Part shown: positions 50,399 to 58,445 of the stretch, one piece after another
How positions within the stretch are numbered: the first letter of the stretch is position 1
Layout: each line of letters starts with the position of its first letter
Source: Actinomycetota bacterium
GTDB lineage: Bacteria > Actinomycetota > Acidimicrobiia > Acidimicrobiales > JAJPHE01
Assembly: GCA_027315345.1 (NCBI GenBank)
Contig: DAHUYE010000013.1
Span: 19,534 to 83,533, forward strand
DNA length: 64,000 nt
Direction of reading: 5' to 3'
Program-made: the position numbers and the translations under genes
Notes under the pieces: model-generated
What the model was told of the DNA's origin: nothing
The model's database searches: none
Seen by the model: only the letters and a program-made list of their open reading frames with translations

Positions 50399-51484
50399 GT
50401 GGCTTTGCAAGTCGATGAGGTGGGGCTGTTCGACGGGACACTGGTCGAGCGGGCGCGCCGGGGGGACCCGGGTGCATTCGAGGACCTGTACCACCTGTAT
50501 CACGACCGCCTCTACCGGTTCTGCCGCTACCGATTGAGCAACGTCCATGACGCCGAGGACGTCGTTCAGGAGACCTTCGCCCGGGCGTGGAAGGCCCTGC
50601 CCGGCTTCGCCGGGGAACAGGTTTATCCCTGGCTGAGGGTCATCGCCCGCAACCTCTGCGCCGATACCGGCCGGCGGCGGGCCAGGTCGGAGCCGATGGC
50701 TGAGATCGACTCAGGGGTGTCGGAGGGCTTTGAGGGCGAACTCGCCCATCAGGTCGACATCGCGCTGGTGCAGGCGGCTATGGCACGCCTCAATGAGCGG
50801 CACCGCACCGCCTTGCAATGGCGGGAGCAGGAGGAGCTCTCCTACGAGGAGATCGCCACCCGGGCCGGAGTCTCGATCGGTACGGTCGAGTCACTGCTGT
50901 GGCGGGCCCGCCAAGGGCTCAAGCGCCAGTTCGAGCTGCTGGCCGGCGCCGAAGGGGTACTGGCGGGAGTGCCGGGCCTGGCCTGGATGGCCTCCCGCCT
51001 ACGGCGGTTCCACGCCTGGGCCGCCGACTGGGCCGCCCGGTGGGCTCAGCCTATTGCCAGTGCAGGGAATTTCGCCGCTATGAGCGTGGTGGGTGTGGCC
51101 GCGGTGGTGGGAGGTCTGGCCGGAGGCGGAACCCAGCTGTCCAGCCCGGCGCTGGTGGCCGCCGCTCATATCGGCATGAGCCCCCAGTCGCTGGTCTCAG
51201 CCAATGCCGTGGCCACCCGGAGCTATGGCGCCGGGCCGGTCATGGCCGCGACCACATCTCCGGGGGGAGGCTCGGCGGCCCCGGTGGGACAGTGGTCGAC
51301 GGTGCACCTGACCAATCCGATCGGCACATCCGAACCAGCCGCCGGACGGGAGGCCGCCACCGACCCGCTGTATGTGAGTCTCCCCGGAGGCAACTCGGTC
51401 GGCGTCGACCCAGTCTGGACCGTGTCATATGCCGCGGCCGTGGTCAAGAACCATGTCCCCTTCTCGAACAATGGAGCGAAATGA
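50399..51484 (+). CDS. ECF sigma factor with membrane-spanning C-terminal extension
   Basis: A 361-residue protein. Region 2 covers about residues 28-95 (YHLYHDRLYRFCRYRL, DAEDVVQETFARAWKAL). Region 4 is about 125-180 (ERHRTALQWREQEELSYEEIA, GTVESLLWRARQGLKR). A hydrophobic segment at about 224-245 (FAAMSVVGVAAVVGGLAGG) is followed by about 115 residues rich in Ser, Thr and Ala that would lie outside. Such self-contained ECF factors sense through their own C-terminus and need no separate anti-sigma gene. The GTG at 50399 has GAAAGGGG upstream. A 59-residue membrane peptide gene overlaps the stop. The 50233-50398 leader holds a possible own promoter. Confidence 0.85.
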   Translation: MALQVDEVGLFDGTLVERARRGDPGAFEDLYHLYHDRLYRFCRYRLSNVHDAEDVVQETFARAWKALPGFAGEQVYPWLRVIARNLCADTGRRRARSEPMAEIDSGVSEGFEGELAHQVDIALVQAAMARLNERHRTALQWREQEELSYEEIATRAGVSIGTVESLLWRARQGLKRQFELLAGAEGVLAGVPGLAWMASRLRRFHAWAADWAARWAQPIASAGNFAAMSVVGVAAVVGGLAGGGTQLSSPALVAAAHIGMSPQSLVSANAVATRSYGAGPVMAATTSPGGGSAAPVGQWSTVHLTNPIGTSEPAAGREAATDPLYVSLPGGNSVGVDPVWTVSYAAAVVKNHVPFSNNGAK

Positions 51485-51660
51485 TGGGTAAGGGCTTGAA
51501 ACTTTGCATCGGGCTGGCGGTGGCCGTGACCATGTCAATGGGCCTTCTCCTGGGGCTCGGAACGGTTCGGCAACGTTCCGTCGCCTACCCCAACTTCGTC
51601 TGTGCCACCGTCCTCAATACCTATGGAGTCTGCGTAGGGCCGCCTACCACGGACCGGTAA
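51481..51660 (+). CDS. Small membrane/secreted peptide coupled to the ECF sigma factor
   Basis: A 59-residue ORF whose ATG overlaps the sigma stop (ATGA). It has a basic start (MGKGLK), a hydrophobic segment (LCIGLAVAVTMSMGLLLGLG) and a 30-residue tail with two Cys (FVCATVLNTYGVCVGPP). It could be exported and form a disulfide. The tight coupling suggests it works with the sigma factor's outer domain. No family recognised. Confidence 0.6.
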   Translation: MMGKGLKLCIGLAVAVTMSMGLLLGLGTVRQRSVAYPNFVCATVLNTYGVCVGPPTTDR

Positions 51661-51727
51661 AGCCCGGAGTGTGGACCCCCGGAGTCTTGGTACGGGGTGA
51701 CCCAGGACCCTCTGGCTAATTTGGCTG

Positions 51728-52975
51728 ATGATGACGGCACTTGCGGGCAGGCCGGCGGATTTACCGAACCAAGACAGCCCGGTCGGGCGCCGGCGGCTGA
51801 TGCTCGTCCTCCCTTATTTTGCTCCCCACGTCGGAGGGGTGGAGCAGTTTGCCCGACAGCTGGGCCTGGCTCTGGTGGCGACACAACGTTGGGAAGTTCA
51901 CGTGGTCACCTCTGGAGACCGTGGCTGGCGCACGAGATCCTCTCGCCAGGACGGCTTGACCATCAGCCGCTTGGGCTGGTGGTGGCGGTTCTCCTATACG
52001 CCCGTCAGTCCGGCCTGGCCTTGGCAAATCCGCCGGCTGATCCGCCAGTGGCGCCCCGACCTCATAAACGCCCACTCACCGGTTCCATTGATGGCCGACT
52101 GTGCTGTCTTGGTGGCTGGGCCCGTCCCGGTTTTCCTCACTTACCACGCCGCCACGCTGCAGAAGGACTCCGGTCCGGTATTCGAGCTGGCCAGAAGGCT
52201 GTATTCACCTCTTCAGGCGGCCGTCTTCAGACGGTGTGCCGCCGTGCTGGCCGTGTCGGAATACGTTCGAGCCAGTCTCCAACCTCTGGACGCCCCGCTG
52301 GTGACGTTCTCGAATGCTCTCGACCCAGGGGCATTCCTTCCGGAGACGCCGCCTGGTGCCTCCGATCGCTTCCTCTTCATGGCCCGCCTGAACCGTGAGC
52401 ACAGTTGGAAGGGGCTGGACCACGTTCTGCGTGCCCTGCAATTCGCGCCCGAGGCGCGCCTGGTTGTTGGGGGAGATGGGGACATGCGTCCTCACTACCA
52501 AACGGTTGCCCGTCAACTCGGAGTCGATGATCGCGTCGACTTCCTCGGCAGCATCGACGGTGATGCCAAGCGGGAGACGCTGTTGAGCTGTGCTGCCCTC
52601 ATCGCCTACCCGACGACAAGTAACGATGCCTTTCCAACCGTGCTCCTCGAGGCGTGGGCGGCGTGGCGGCCCGTCATCGTGTCAGACATCGGGCCGATGC
52701 CTTCGCTAGTTGATGATGGCGTCACGGGCCTGGTGGTGGAACCGGCCGAACCAGCTGTCCTGGGAGCGGCCATGCGGCAGATATGTCATGACCCGGACTC
52801 GGCCGCCAGGATGGGCCGGGCCGGCCGCGACTCCGTTAGCGATCTGACCTGGGAAAACCAGGCTTTTCGCTTTGAGGAGCTCGCGGCGGAAGTGATCGGC
52901 ACTCCGGCTCTTCGAGCCCGGTGGGCTTGGAGGCCTAGCCGAAGAGCTGAGGCGCCACCAGGCTCGAGGTCTTGA
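51728..52975 (+). CDS. GT4 glycosyltransferase
   Basis: A 415-residue GT-B enzyme: LMLVLPYFAPHVGGVEQFAR, LINAHSPVPLMADC, FLFMARLNREHSWKGLDHVL and a donor-site region (YPTTSNDAFPTVLLEAWAAW) in which Asp replaces the first Glu of the E-x7-E motif. TAATTT precedes the ATG by 5 nt (8 nt to a second ATG). It overlaps the convergent surface-protein gene by 41 bp at the 3' end. Local composition is slightly less GC-rich than its neighbours. Confidence 0.88.
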   Translation: MMTALAGRPADLPNQDSPVGRRRLMLVLPYFAPHVGGVEQFARQLGLALVATQRWEVHVVTSGDRGWRTRSSRQDGLTISRLGWWWRFSYTPVSPAWPWQIRRLIRQWRPDLINAHSPVPLMADCAVLVAGPVPVFLTYHAATLQKDSGPVFELARRLYSPLQAAVFRRCAAVLAVSEYVRASLQPLDAPLVTFSNALDPGAFLPETPPGASDRFLFMARLNREHSWKGLDHVLRALQFAPEARLVVGGDGDMRPHYQTVARQLGVDDRVDFLGSIDGDAKRETLLSCAALIAYPTTSNDAFPTVLLEAWAAWRPVIVSDIGPMPSLVDDGVTGLVVEPAEPAVLGAAMRQICHDPDSAARMGRAGRDSVSDLTWENQAFRFEELAAEVIGTPALRARWAWRPSRRAEAPPGSRS

Positions 52976-53996
52976 CGGTCACGGCGCCCAGACCCAGCAG
53001 AGCCGGCGAGCCGAGGACCCACAGGGCGATGGGGGCGCCGGTGAAGGGAAGGCTCCCCGGGCCGGTGCCGGAGCTGGCCGTATTCGGGCCGGCCGGGGCC
53101 GAACCCAGCGAGCCGGACGCCGAGCTGGCGGTACCCGCCACGGCGGCGCCGGTGGATGCCGTACCCACTCCGCCCCCCAGGCCGCCGGCGCCGAAGGCGG
53201 TGACGGGCAGACCGCCGGTGCCGCTGGGCACCTGGGCCTGGGCCACGTCCTCGAACAGGTTCCCCACGCCGCCGGTGGCCGAAACGCAGTTGAGGGCCAG
53301 CAGGGACGGGATGTTGAGGTTGTTGCACACGCCCTGGAGGGCGCTGCTGGGCGGGATCTGGGTGCCGTTGATCCCAATGAGGTAGGAGCTGCCCTGGCCG
53401 TTGCTGTTGGCGTCGGCGTGGAGCAGGTCCACGTTGAGACCAGGGGCGGTGAGGATGGCCCCGTCAGTGGTGCTGGATCCACCGCTCTGGGTCGAACCAC
53501 CGGAGCCGGCCCCTCCTCCGCCGCCCCCGCCCGGGGACGACGTGTAATAGGCCTTGGAGTCGGACTGGCCCACGGCCAGGGCGATCGAGCCCAGGTTGAC
53601 GGTGGCCAGCGACGCCTTGCCCTCGGAGTTGGACGACCCGGCCGTCGGCGTCGAGCTGCTGGCCGAGTACGGGGCCACCTCGATGTCGGCCGGGGCACTG
53701 GGGCCAGTCCCGAGCAGGCTGCCCGACTGTGGGCCACTGCCGTCGGCGCTGGAGCCGGTCGATATGGGCGTCCCCGCCACGTCGAGCACGGTGGCGCTGG
53801 AGCCGTCGTGGTTCGGCCCGGCGTTGGCCGAGGTCTGAGACACTCCCACGATCGGTGATGACGGTGAGCCCACGGTCAGCACTGAGCCTGCCGCCGACCC
53901 TGGCGGGGCGGTGCTGGCCCAGGCGACCAGTGGTGTGGCGGCCAGCAGCCCGAGGGCACCCCCGGCGGCGGCTGTGGCGATCCTCTGTGCGCGCAT
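52935..53996 (-). CDS. Secreted surface protein with LPXTG-type anchor
   Basis: A 353-residue protein. It has a signal peptide (MRAQRIATAAAGGALGLLAATPLVAWAS), then Ser/Gly/Thr-rich sequence with a Gly run (SPGGGGGGGAGSGG) and two Cys (GVCNNLNIPSLLALNC). The C-terminus has LPFTG followed by a hydrophobic stretch (PIALWVLGSPALLGLGAV) and a short tail, the sortase signal pattern, though the tail has one Lys only. LGSIALAVGQSDSKAYYTSS resembles repeats of other actinobacterial surface proteins. The ATG at 53996 gives the best signal peptide. Confidence 0.72.
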   Translation of the reverse strand: MRAQRIATAAAGGALGLLAATPLVAWASTAPPGSAAGSVLTVGSPSSPIVGVSQTSANAGPNHDGSSATVLDVAGTPISTGSSADGSGPQSGSLLGTGPSAPADIEVAPYSASSSTPTAGSSNSEGKASLATVNLGSIALAVGQSDSKAYYTSSPGGGGGGGAGSGGSTQSGGSSTTDGAILTAPGLNVDLLHADANSNGQGSSYLIGINGTQIPPSSALQGVCNNLNIPSLLALNCVSATGGVGNLFEDVAQAQVPSGTGGLPVTAFGAGGLGGGVGTASTGAAVAGTASSASGSLGSAPAGPNTASSGTGPGSLPFTGAPIALWVLGSPALLGLGAVTVKTSSLVAPQLFG

Positions 53997-54045
53997 CTGT
54001 AATGCCTTTCGGTCCGTTGAAGTTCGGGGTCCCTCCCCCTTGCCC

Positions 54046-54105
54046 AACTAGACGGGGACTCGATCTAGTCATGACGCGGAAGTGACTAGTCATGTCTTCC
54101 TAGAG
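54046..54105 (-). promoter_or_regulatory. CTAG-rich direct and inverted repeats before the surface-protein gene
   Basis: CTAGTCATG occurs at 54065-54073 and 54086-54094, 21 bp apart (two turns). Further CTAG tetramers occur at 54048 and 54100. TGACTAGTCA (54083-54092) is a perfect palindrome. CTAG is rare in bacterial DNA, so the cluster is notable. It lies 50-110 bp before the ATG at 53996. Confidence 0.45.
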
Positions 54106-54188
54106 ACTTCGAACTCTGAAACGTGCCGAGGTGGATTTTCTTGCGGACGGTGGCGAAATTGCCAATTTTCACCACTTAGAGTCACTGC

Positions 54189-54935
54189 TCAGGCGCTGGC
54201 GGCGGCCTCCAGGATGGGGACCAGCTCGGCCAGCTCGCCCCGTTCGCTGGGGCTGAGGACCTCGTAGGAGGCGGCGCAGAGCCGGTCGGTCAGGGCCTCG
54301 GCCTCCTGGCGGCGGGCCCGGTGGTCCTCCCCGACCGGGGGAAACGGCTCGGGCCAGCCGAAGAATTTGGCCTGGCCCTCCCCGTCCCCGGCCAGGATGG
54401 CCTCCAGCGGGGTCAGGCCGGCGGCGGTGGTGGCCACCAGGTGGTTGGAGCCCCGCCATTCCCGTAGGACGTGAATGAGTTGGAGGGCCAGTCCGGGCGC
54501 ATCCTCGACTCGGGGTTCCACCCTCCAGCCGGCGAAGAGACTCCGCCCCGAACAGTCCGCCTCCCCCACCAGTCGGGCGGCCAGGACGTTGAAACGGTCG
54601 AGGCCCTCACAGCCGGCCAGATGGTCCCGGCCCCAGTCGGCGGCGGCGGCGAAGTACCTCTGGGCCGCCTCCTTGGCCCCGTGCACCGCTATCCCGCTCT
54701 CCCACATGGGCCGGACGATGCCGGGAGCGAACCAGCCGAAGGCGGCGTAGATGACGTCGGCGTCGACCTCCCCCAGCACCCCGCCCCGGCCGGCGAAGTA
54801 GAAGGCGAAGGGATTGTCGTAGCCGTTCTCCCCGGCCCGGGCCATGGTCTCGCCATGGAGCATGAATGCCGATCCCATGTCGTGGATGGACTTGGAGATG
54901 GCCTGGTCGGTCTGGATGGGTGTCAGTTCGGGCAT
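54189..54935 (-). CDS. SCO6745-family protein
   Basis: A 248-residue mostly helical protein. Features are FYFAGRGGVLGEVDADVIYAAFGWF, REWRGSNHLVATTAAGLTPLEA and a C-terminal helical acidic region. These match my recollection of actinobacterial SCO6745-family proteins, whose function is unknown. The ATG at 54935 was selected over upstream in-frame starts because the family begins ELTPIQTDQAI-like. The interval 54106-54188 has no gene. Confidence 0.65.
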   Translation of the reverse strand: MPELTPIQTDQAISKSIHDMGSAFMLHGETMARAGENGYDNPFAFYFAGRGGVLGEVDADVIYAAFGWFAPGIVRPMWESGIAVHGAKEAAQRYFAAAADWGRDHLAGCEGLDRFNVLAARLVGEADCSGRSLFAGWRVEPRVEDAPGLALQLIHVLREWRGSNHLVATTAAGLTPLEAILAGDGEGQAKFFGWPEPFPPVGEDHRARRQEAEALTDRLCAASYEVLSPSERGELAELVPILEAAASA

Positions 54936-55007
54936 GCCCGGAGCCTGCCAGGCCGGCCGGGACCGGGCCACTGGCGCTGACTCGGGCCGCGCTGCCCCGG
55001 CCCTGAT

Positions 55008-55364
55008 CTACCCCGCCGAACGGGCCAGCAGGGCCGAGACCCCCAGGGGTCCCTGCAGCTTGTCCACCACCCCGACGGCGCCGGCCCGCTGCGCCGAGGT
55101 GGTGAGGTCGATGGTCCCGTTGGCCGAGAAGAGAACGACCCTGGCCTCCGGGGCCACCCGGCGGATCTCGGGGAGGGCCGACAGCCCGTCCAGGCCTGGC
55201 ATGTCCTCGTCCAGGATCACGTAGTCGGGCTGGCTGGCCTCGGCCCGGCCGATGGCGTCTCGGCCGTCAGCCGCCTCGCCCACCACCTCGTGGCCGTCCT
55301 GGGAAAGCACCAGGCGGAGCACGGTCCGCACGTCCGTGGAGTCGTCCGCAATGAGCACTCGCAT
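55008..55364 (-). CDS. Single-domain response regulator (CheY-like)
   Basis: A 118-residue receiver with acidic pair in LIADDSTDVRTVLRLVL, the phosphoacceptor Asp in YVILDEDMPGLDGL, a switch Ser in VVLFSANG and Lys in VVDKLQG. No output domain. It has no kinase neighbour, so its partner is unknown. The leader 55365-55542 has no other feature. Confidence 0.88.
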   Translation of the reverse strand: MRVLIADDSTDVRTVLRLVLSQDGHEVVGEAADGRDAIGRAEASQPDYVILDEDMPGLDGLSALPEIRRVAPEARVVLFSANGTIDLTTSAQRAGAVGVVDKLQGPLGVSALLARSAG

Positions 55365-55542
55365 GGTCTTCGCCTTCCGCCGGGGCCGAGGGGTCGTCGA
55401 CCCTTTGACCGGATGAGGCCCGTTCGCCGGGCGTGAGGGGGTTCTTCCCGTCAGGCGGAGCGGCCTCCCTGGCCCGACCGGATCATTTTTGATGGTCAGA
55501 ACGGGCCTGGCCCGCTAGGGCCCGGACGGCCATGCTGGCGGG

Positions 55543-56466
55543 ATGGAGACAGCGGGCATCCGGGTCCATCTGGTCGACGGGACCTACGAGCTGTTCCGCC
55601 ACCACTTCGGGGCCCTGGCCGCCACCCGGAAGGATCCCCGCGCCGGCGGGGCCGAGAGTCACCGGGCCGCCGCCCGGGGGGTGGTGGCCAGCGTGCTCGG
55701 GATGCTGGAGGGAGGCGCCACCCACGTCGGGGTGGCCACCGACCATGTCATCGAGTCGTTCCGCAACGACCTGTGGGCCGGCTACAAGAGCTCGGCCGGG
55801 GTGCCCGAGGAACTGCTGGCCCAGTTCGGTCTGGTGGAGGAGGGCCTGACGGCCCTGGGCGTGACCGTCTGGCCCATGGTGGAACTCGAGGCCGATGATG
55901 CGCTCGGCTCGGCGGCGGCGGTGGCGGCCGAGGATGCCCGGGTCGAGCAGGTGTTCATCTGCACCCCGGACAAGGACCTGGGCCAGGCCGTGGTGGGCCG
56001 GCGGGTCGTCCAGCTTGACCGCCGGGCCGACAAGGTCATCGATGAGGACGGGGTCCGGGCCAAGTTCGGGGTCGGGCCGGGGTCGGTGGCCGACTGGCTG
56101 GCCCTGGTGGGCGACAGCGCCGACGGGTTCCCCGGGATACCGGGGTGGGGGGCCAAGACGGCGGCGGCGGTCCTGGCCCACTATCTGCGACTGGAGGACA
56201 TCCCCGATTCGGTGGAGGAGTGGGATGCGGGGGTGCGAGGGTCGGTCAGATCGGCTCCGAGGCTGGCCGCCGACCTGGCCGCCGCCCGTCCGGCGGCGGA
56301 GTTGTTCAAAGTCCTGGCCACACTGCGGATCGACCGGAACCTTCTGGCCTCGGTGGACGACCTGTTGTGGTCGGGCCCGACACCGGACTTCGCCGCCGTG
56401 TGTGAGCAATTGGGGGCGGCGGGACTGGCGCCGAGGGCGGAGGGGCTGGCCAATGCTCGAGGTTAG
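55543..56466 (+). CDS. 5'-3' exonuclease (PolA N-terminal-type FEN domain)
   Basis: A 307-residue flap-nuclease-fold protein separate from a polymerase. Metal-binding acids appear in VHLVDGTYELFRHHF, LEADDALGSAA and ICTPDKDLGQAV. The helix-hairpin-helix is GDSADGFPGIPGWGAKTAAA. It removes RNA primers or flaps. DNA polymerase I itself is not in the window. The ATG at 55543 is the first in frame. Confidence 0.88.
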   Translation: METAGIRVHLVDGTYELFRHHFGALAATRKDPRAGGAESHRAAARGVVASVLGMLEGGATHVGVATDHVIESFRNDLWAGYKSSAGVPEELLAQFGLVEEGLTALGVTVWPMVELEADDALGSAAAVAAEDARVEQVFICTPDKDLGQAVVGRRVVQLDRRADKVIDEDGVRAKFGVGPGSVADWLALVGDSADGFPGIPGWGAKTAAAVLAHYLRLEDIPDSVEEWDAGVRGSVRSAPRLAADLAAARPAAELFKVLATLRIDRNLLASVDDLLWSGPTPDFAAVCEQLGAAGLAPRAEGLANARG

Positions 56467-56714
56467 GAATTAGAAAATACAAAAGGGATTCGGCGGGCAC
56501 AATTGACCCCTCAGCGGGGGGTGCAATTACCCCAAAGGGGACGCAAACTGGCCGCCGGGAGTGCAAAATGGCACCCGTCGGCAGGTAAAAGTGTCTGCAC
56601 CTAGAACCTTGGGATAACACGGACCTGGCTGGACCGGTCGGCGGTCATGGCCAGGGCTAAGCCTCCGGCGCGGTCGGTTCGACTTCGCCCCTGCCTTCCT
56701 TGGACCGCGCCCAT
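56467..56714. other. 248-bp intergenic region, AT-richer than average
   Basis: No gene. The first 40 bases (AATTAGAAAATACAAAAGG) are AT-rich for this genome, and CCCCAAAGGGG near 56530 can form a short hairpin. It separates the exonuclease gene from the GGDEF gene and probably holds a terminator for the first and promoter for the second. Confidence 0.5.
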
Positions 56715-58415
56715 ATGAGCCCACCGCCCCACCCAGACCTGGGAGAGACCATCCGGAACCGGCTGGCGGCGGCGGCGTCGGGCGCCTCCACCCGTCCCGG
56801 TGGCCAAGTGCTTCCTGGCTCGGCCCCGCGGCCGGACCTTTCGCTCCTGATCCGGCGTCTAGGGCTCGACATGAGCGGTCTGGACTACATCTATTGGTGC
56901 CTGGAGTACCTGGCGTCCCAGTTCCAACTCGATGACGCCATTCTGGTCATAGACCAGCCCGAACTGGGCCATCAGATTTTCAGGCTGCGCCAACGTTCTG
57001 TGGTCGAGACCATCGGGGCCGGCATGCTCCGCCAGGTCGGTCTGCACCTGTATCCGCCCCTGCTGAGCGATGAGGACCGCTCCACGGTGCTGACCCTGTG
57101 CCAGTCGGCCCTGACCCTGGCTCTGGCCAAGCACGACGCCGCCCACGATGCCCTCACCGGCCTGCTCAACCGGCGGTCCTTCGAGGAGGCCATCGCTCAG
57201 TTCGTGGCCAACGGGGCCCGTCACGGCACCGACTTCTCCCTGGCCCTGCTGGACGTGGACGGGCTCAAGCACATCAACGATGAGTCCGGCCACTGGCGGG
57301 GGGATCGGCTCCTTCAGGCCACCGGCCGGGAGCTGGACCGCCTCATGCGAGCGGGGGAGGTGGCCGCCCGCCTGGGTGGGGATGAATTCGGCCTTCTCCT
57401 GGTCGGCGCCGACTCCTCCGGCGCCGTCCGCATCCGCGACCGCCTCGAAGCCGCCGTCAGCAGCATCCTGGGGACGCCGACCCGGTACTCGATCGGGGTG
57501 GCCCGCTCCGGTGAGGCCGGTGCCGACCCTGCCGTCCTATACCGGCTGGCCGACGCTCGTCTCTACGAGGACAAGCGGTCGGGGCGGACAGAGCCGATCA
57601 TGATCGACACGTCGGCTCTGCCGCCGCCGGCTTCCCCGGCCCAGGCACCCCCCGGGTCGGCCTCGGTCAGGCCCCCGGCCGAGCCGGCCTCCGCTCCGGC
57701 CCTGTCGGCCGAGGAGCGGAACCGAGTGGAACTGCGGCTGCGCCGCGTCCATGCCGTGGTCTGGGCCCGGGCCGTACCGGAGGCGCCCGACTGTCTGAGG
57801 GTTGAGGTGGCGGCTCGGGAGGACGACCGTTCCTGGTCGGACCGGGTGGTGGGGGACCTGGAGGCCGAGACCGGGGTCAGAGTGGAACTGCAGGTGTTCG
57901 ACTTCGAGCCCGACCGGGCCCGGTCCGCCGATCCGGAGCGGCCGGCCCGGATCAAGGTGGAAAGTGTCCGCCAGCGCCTTCAGTATTCCCCCGGGGCCGA
58001 CCCGATTCCGGGAGTCGAGGTCCGGCTCAGCCACGGTGAGAGGACAGGCACCGGCTTCGCCTGGGATGCCGTCCCCACCGCCGCCGTCAAGGCCGCCCTG
58101 GCCGCCCTGGCCGACCTGGGCGTGGCGGTGCCCTACGAGATCGAGTCGGTCACCCGCCTGGGCTTTTCCTCCTCGGCCCCGGTGCTGGCCGTGTTGCGCC
58201 GGTTGGGCACGGGCGAGAGCCGGATGGGGGTGGTGCGCCGGCCCGACGCCATGGACGCGGCGGTGCGAGCCATGCTCGACGCCACCAACCGGGACCTGGA
58301 GCGGGAGTTGCCGGGCCTCATCTCCGGCCCGATCGTCCGAGTCGGCGCCGGCGGTTCGGCTTCGACGGCGGGCCGGGAGCGGGTGTCCGCCGGGGGGGGA
58401 GTCGGCCCGGCCTGA
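56715..58415 (+). CDS. GGDEF-domain diguanylate cyclase with unusual C-terminal domains
   Basis: A 566-residue protein. The N-terminal 130 residues are helical. The GGDEF domain is about 140-300 (DALTGLLNRRSFEEAIAQF, LLDVDGLKHINDESGH, RLGGDEFGLLLVG), with the catalytic motif intact, so c-di-GMP synthesis is likely. A Pro/Ala linker leads to about 250 residues with two similar beta-alpha units (GVEVRLSHGERTGTGFAWDA + AVKAALAALADL; VLRRLGTGESRMGVVRRPDA + VRAMLDATNRDL). These resemble the LeuA allosteric domain; that likeness is tentative. No membrane segment or receiver domain. Confidence 0.82.
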   Translation: MSPPPHPDLGETIRNRLAAAASGASTRPGGQVLPGSAPRPDLSLLIRRLGLDMSGLDYIYWCLEYLASQFQLDDAILVIDQPELGHQIFRLRQRSVVETIGAGMLRQVGLHLYPPLLSDEDRSTVLTLCQSALTLALAKHDAAHDALTGLLNRRSFEEAIAQFVANGARHGTDFSLALLDVDGLKHINDESGHWRGDRLLQATGRELDRLMRAGEVAARLGGDEFGLLLVGADSSGAVRIRDRLEAAVSSILGTPTRYSIGVARSGEAGADPAVLYRLADARLYEDKRSGRTEPIMIDTSALPPPASPAQAPPGSASVRPPAEPASAPALSAEERNRVELRLRRVHAVVWARAVPEAPDCLRVEVAAREDDRSWSDRVVGDLEAETGVRVELQVFDFEPDRARSADPERPARIKVESVRQRLQYSPGADPIPGVEVRLSHGERTGTGFAWDAVPTAAVKAALAALADLGVAVPYEIESVTRLGFSSSAPVLAVLRRLGTGESRMGVVRRPDAMDAAVRAMLDATNRDLERELPGLISGPIVRVGAGGSASTAGRERVSAGGGVGPA

Positions 58416-58445
58416 GGCCGGCGCCCTTCGCCTACGCTCCGGGCC

